From: Sneathiella sp.
Lineage (GTDB): Bacteria > Pseudomonadota > Alphaproteobacteria > Sneathiellales > Sneathiellaceae
NCBI GenBank assembly: GCA_002732675.1
Contig: NVRR01000145.1
Span: 1-7,684, forward strand
Direction: 5' to 3'
DNA length: 7,684 nt
In this document: in pieces, positions 5,138 to 7,684 of the stretch
Layout: every line of letters begins with the position of its first letter
Position numbering within the stretch: position 1 is the stretch's first letter
The notes under the pieces: model-generated
Told to the model about the DNA's origin: nothing
The model's input: only the letters and a program-made list of their open reading frames with translations
Database searches by the model: none
Program-made: the position numbers and the translations under genes

Positions 5138-6482
5138 ATGCTTGACCCGCCAGCGTAATGATATCTTCGGCCCTGAGATGGGCAGGCGTTCCGGGTTTAA
5201 AGAAATCCTGGGATCGTTTTGCATGGAAAATTGCTTTTTGCAGATTTCCAATCAGCATATAGCGTTCGGCACTGGCCATCGCCACCATGCCGGTATCGCC
5301 AAGGCGGCTGTAGGCTAGGGCGAGCTGATTCCATGTCTCGGAATTATTCGGATCGAAAGACAGGCTGTCATTCAGGATTTCGATGGCTTTTCGCGAATCC
5401 TCCGTTGTTCCGGTGGCATTCAGAACCGTGCCATAGAGATTGAGGATCAACGGCTCATACGGCGCCAACCGGACCGCTGTATCTAACGAGGGCAGGGCAC
5501 CAACAACATCCGCATTCTCATAAAGCGCCTGACCTTTTAACTCATGAAAAAACGGATCAGTTGGTTCCTCGGCGATCAGGCTATTGATTTCCACCAGTGC
5601 CTTCTCGACGTCTGGATAGCGGAAATAAGCAATGGCGCGGGCATAGCGACCATAAACGCTCTGATCCGAAACAGGGTATTTTTTTAGTGTCTTGGCGAGG
5701 GAATGCGTATAGCCATAAAGCTTTGCCTGCATCCGCTTTAAGGCAACGACATCGGCTTTTGATGGCGGAACATCCCGGTAAGGGGAGATGTTCACGCGCT
5801 GCTGCAAGGCAGCGACACGTTCACTGCTGACGGGATGGCTGCGATAATAACTGGGGACGTTCTGGCCAGAGCGACTTTCCGCTGCCCCAATGACTTGCAA
5901 AAACTCGACCATACCGTTCCCGGATTCTCCGACGCTGTCCAGATAGGTAATGGCGGCCTGATCTGCCGACGATTCTTGCGTTCGGCTATATTGCAAGAAT
6001 GATTTGGCGGCGGCGTCTGAACCACCCGCTATAACCGCAGCACCGGCACCCCCGCCGCCTGCGGCAACGGCAACAGCGCCTAGTAAGAATCCGAGGATCG
6101 ACTTAATACTGGCATTTTTTAGCGCTTCCTGGGTGCGCGCCAGATGGCCACCGGCGATATGTCCGGTTTCATGGGCGATCACGCCTTTCAACTGCCCCGG
6201 TGTCTCCACCCTTTCCAGCAAACCCGTGAATATGAACAATCTTTGGCCGCCCGCAACAAAGGCGTTCAAAGCACGGTTATTGATGATATAAATAGCGACA
6301 TCATTCCCGTTCAGTCCGGCGGCGTTGAACAGCGGACTTGCGTAGGAGCGAAGGGTATGTTCAATTTCGGCGTCACGAATGAAGGACAGACCCGTCTTTT
6401 CAGCATATGCCAAGTGAATTGGCATTCCTAAAACCAGGATCATGGACATCAGCGTTAATATGCGTTTACTCAATAAGGACAT
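5127..6482 (-). CDS. BepA-like periplasmic M48 zinc metalloprotease with TPR repeats
   Basis: This exported peptidase of the M48 family resembles E. coli BepA (YfgC), which helps assemble and degrade outer-membrane proteins such as LptD. The N-terminus has a signal peptide: positive KR (6-7), a hydrophobic core (8-20) and a likely cut after AYA (25-27). The catalytic motif HETGH (104-108) gives zinc ligands H104 and H108 with E105 as base. E170 (in TQESSADQAA) is the third ligand. H216 (in RSHPVSSERV) matches the BepA 'switch' histidine. A Gly/Ala-rich hydrophobic stretch (128-154) lies between them. Residues about 275-425 are helical TPR-like repeats with A/Y/L spacing, for binding partner proteins. 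The 451-residue length is close to BepA (487). On the minus strand AAGG touches the ATG with no spacing; a TTG three codons in (6473-6471) sits 8 bases from AAGGA and may be the true start. Confidence 0.93.
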   Translation of the reverse strand: MSLLSKRILTLMSMILVLGMPIHLAYAEKTGLSFIRDAEIEHTLRSYASPLFNAAGLNGNDVAIYIINNRALNAFVAGGQRLFIFTGLLERVETPGQLKGVIAHETGHIAGGHLARTQEALKNASIKSILGFLLGAVAVAAGGGGAGAAVIAGGSDAAAKSFLQYSRTQESSADQAAITYLDSVGESGNGMVEFLQVIGAAESRSGQNVPSYYRSHPVSSERVAALQQRVNISPYRDVPPSKADVVALKRMQAKLYGYTHSLAKTLKKYPVSDQSVYGRYARAIAYFRYPDVEKALVEINSLIAEEPTDPFFHELKGQALYENADVVGALPSLDTAVRLAPYEPLILNLYGTVLNATGTTEDSRKAIEILNDSLSFDPNNSETWNQLALAYSRLGDTGMVAMASAERYMLIGNLQKAIFHAKRSQDFFKPGTPAHLRAEDIITLAGQASRN

Positions 6483-6486
6483 CCTT
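6475..6486. promoter_or_regulatory. Palindrome giving an AAGGA ribosome-binding sequence on both strands
   Basis: AAGGA-CA-TCCTT reads as AAGGA on either strand. On the plus strand it lies 7 bases before TTG 6487, in frame with the gamma-glutamyltranspeptidase-like gene. On the minus strand it lies 8 bases before TTG 6473, codon 4 of the M48 protease frame. The annotated M48 ATG (6482-6480) falls inside the palindrome. It therefore bears on both start choices. Confidence 0.5.
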
Positions 6487-7684
6487 TTGTTACCAGCCGA
6501 AAGTAAGAACAGATTGCACCCGCGTCAATGGAGGCGTTGTCTGCCGTCGATTTTTATCCTCTCGGCCCTGGTACTTAATGCCTGTGGCGGCCCCGCCATA
6601 CCCCTCGGCAAAGTCGGCAATGTTCAAGGGTCCCTTGGCGGTGTTGCCTCTGATGAGCCACGGGCGACGCTTATTGCCGAAGAAATACTGTCCGCGGGCG
6701 GAACGGCGGCGGATGCGGCGGCAGCGCTCTATTTCACCCTGGCTGTAACCTATCCGGTCGCGGCCTCCCTTGGCGGCGGCGGTGAATGTATTGTCTATGA
6801 TAATGAAACCAATAAACTTGAAAACCTGCAGTTTCAAAATAAGTCTCCCGCAGCAGGCGGTCCCATTGCGATCCCCGGAAATATTCGGGGTATGGCGGCC
6901 CTGCAAGCTCGCTACGGGCGCCTTAACTGGACAACGATCCTGTCGCCCGCTGAAAAAATAGCCAATTTCGGTGAGCCGGTTTCCCGCGCCCAGCATATGG
7001 CAATGATTTTGAACAAAGAACAATTCACCCTGGATTATTCCCTGAACACCATATTCAAGGATAAAGATGGTGAGTTTGTGGCAGAAGGAACAAGAATTCG
7101 CCAGATACGGCTTGCCAGCCTGCTCTCGGCTTTACGCTCCGAAGGCGGAGCGGCCTTTTATAGTGGTAACTGGGCCCGGACTTTTATTGAAGATGCCGCC
7201 AATGCAGGCGGTAAATTAGTGCTCGCCGATATGGTCAACTTCAAGCCAGTATGGAAAGACGCCCGCACCTTCCGCGTCGATGATAATATGGTGGGGGTTT
7301 CCGCCGATATTTACGGCGAAACCTATGCCCGGCTGTGGGCCAGCCTGTTTAATGAAGGCAAAAGTATTCTGCGGATCAGTGTCGATATCCCCCAAGAACG
7401 AATTGCCGATGCGACGGCGGAGTTGTTCGAGGATTTCAACACGTCATCACCTTTTATCAGCAATGGCACCACTTCTTTCGTCACAACGGATAATCAGGGG
7501 AATGCTGTCGCCTGTGTCGTCGGCCTGAAGAAACCCTTCGGCAGCGGTAAAATCGGCGGGATTACCGGGATTATCCTCGCCCCCAATATCCCGGCAGCGG
7601 AAAGTGAGTTTGTGACGTCGCCCATGATCGTCGTCAATCTTCCAAACAAGGATTTTTATTACGCAAGTGCAGCGACCGGCGGGG
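6487..7684 (+). CDS. Gamma-glutamyltranspeptidase-like lipoprotein, probably not a normal GGT (partial, 3' end off the window)
   Basis: The 399 visible residues belong to the gamma-glutamyltranspeptidase (GGT) Ntn-hydrolase family, whose usual members autocleave at a Thr and then hydrolyse or transfer gamma-glutamyl groups from glutathione. A signal with lipobox LNAC puts the lipidated Cys at C33 (TTG 6487 as residue 1). GGT hallmarks are GGVASDEPRATLIAEEIL, GGTAADAAAALYFTLAV and GGGGE near the N-terminus, then IPGNIRGMAAL and the nucleophile region NGTTSFVTTDNQGNAV (T328). Key substrate-pocket residues differ from the E. coli enzyme: Arg114 is Q117, the His after TT is S330, Thr409 is G346, Asn411 is K348, the NNxMDDF loop is missing and SSMSPT is FVTSPM. 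The start is uncertain: TTG 6487 has AAGGA 7 bases upstream, ATG 6460 has no such sequence and overlaps the M48 gene, and TTG 6514 is weaker. The frame is intact, so it is not an obvious pseudogene. Confidence 0.85.
   Translation, partial: MLPAESKNRLHPRQWRRCLPSIFILSALVLNACGGPAIPLGKVGNVQGSLGGVASDEPRATLIAEEILSAGGTAADAAAALYFTLAVTYPVAASLGGGGECIVYDNETNKLENLQFQNKSPAAGGPIAIPGNIRGMAALQARYGRLNWTTILSPAEKIANFGEPVSRAQHMAMILNKEQFTLDYSLNTIFKDKDGEFVAEGTRIRQIRLASLLSALRSEGGAAFYSGNWARTFIEDAANAGGKLVLADMVNFKPVWKDARTFRVDDNMVGVSADIYGETYARLWASLFNEGKSILRISVDIPQERIADATAELFEDFNTSSPFISNGTTSFVTTDNQGNAVACVVGLKKPFGSGKIGGITGIILAPNIPAAESEFVTSPMIVVNLPNKDFYYASAATGG

Noticed and set aside
6490..7023. 177-codon minus-strand open frame
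   Set aside because: It is antisense to the gamma-glutamyltranspeptidase-like gene, whose plus-strand frame shows clear family motifs. The antisense product has no recognisable features.
1..7684. Mobile elements, CRISPR arrays, tRNA or toxin-antitoxin pairs
   Set aside because: I looked for regular repeats, transposase motifs, terminal inverted repeats and small paired genes and saw none; the window is almost entirely housekeeping-type coding sequence.

Overview
This window looks like ordinary chromosome from an alphaproteobacterium of moderate GC content. The reasons are the gene order aroQ-accB-accC, a BepA-like M48 protease beside a DsbA/ScsC-type thiol oxidoreductase, and a DUF3750 protein. 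I see no rRNA, tRNA, CRISPR array, insertion sequence, phage gene or attachment site. Eight protein genes fill nearly all of it. The first (accC) and last (a gamma-glutamyltranspeptidase-like lipoprotein) are cut by the window edges.

Left part (1-1551, minus strand): a tight operon transcribed aroQ -> accB -> accC, with gaps of 18 and 16 bp. It makes type II 3-dehydroquinase (shikimate pathway), the biotin carboxyl carrier protein and biotin carboxylase (first half-reaction of acetyl-CoA carboxylase). A 191-bp divergent intergenic region follows, with a perfect 8-bp inverted repeat.

Middle part (1743-4160): a DUF3750 envelope protein on the plus strand with a TTG start. Next come a MarR-type regulator (minus) and 4-hydroxyphenylpyruvate dioxygenase (plus), divergent across an 87-bp gap holding a perfect 7-2-7 palindrome that is a strong operator candidate. 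These three genes look like a block placed inside a cluster (M48 protease, dsbA, aroQ, accB, accC) that is contiguous in many relatives as far as I recall.

Right part (4178-7684): a membrane-anchored DsbA/ScsC-like protein and a secreted M48/TPR protease, both on the minus strand and separated by a terminator-like hairpin. The protease starts head-to-head with a plus-strand lipoprotein of the gamma-glutamyltranspeptidase fold. There is essentially no intergenic DNA between them: a 12-bp palindrome supplies an AAGGA ribosome-binding sequence on each strand.

The most interesting items are the gamma-glutamyltranspeptidase homologue, which keeps the nucleophilic Thr but has lost most substrate-binding residues; the mirrored ribosome-binding palindrome; and the MarR/hppD operator. 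I found no convincing new multi-gene system. Functions rest on motifs read by eye, without database searches.
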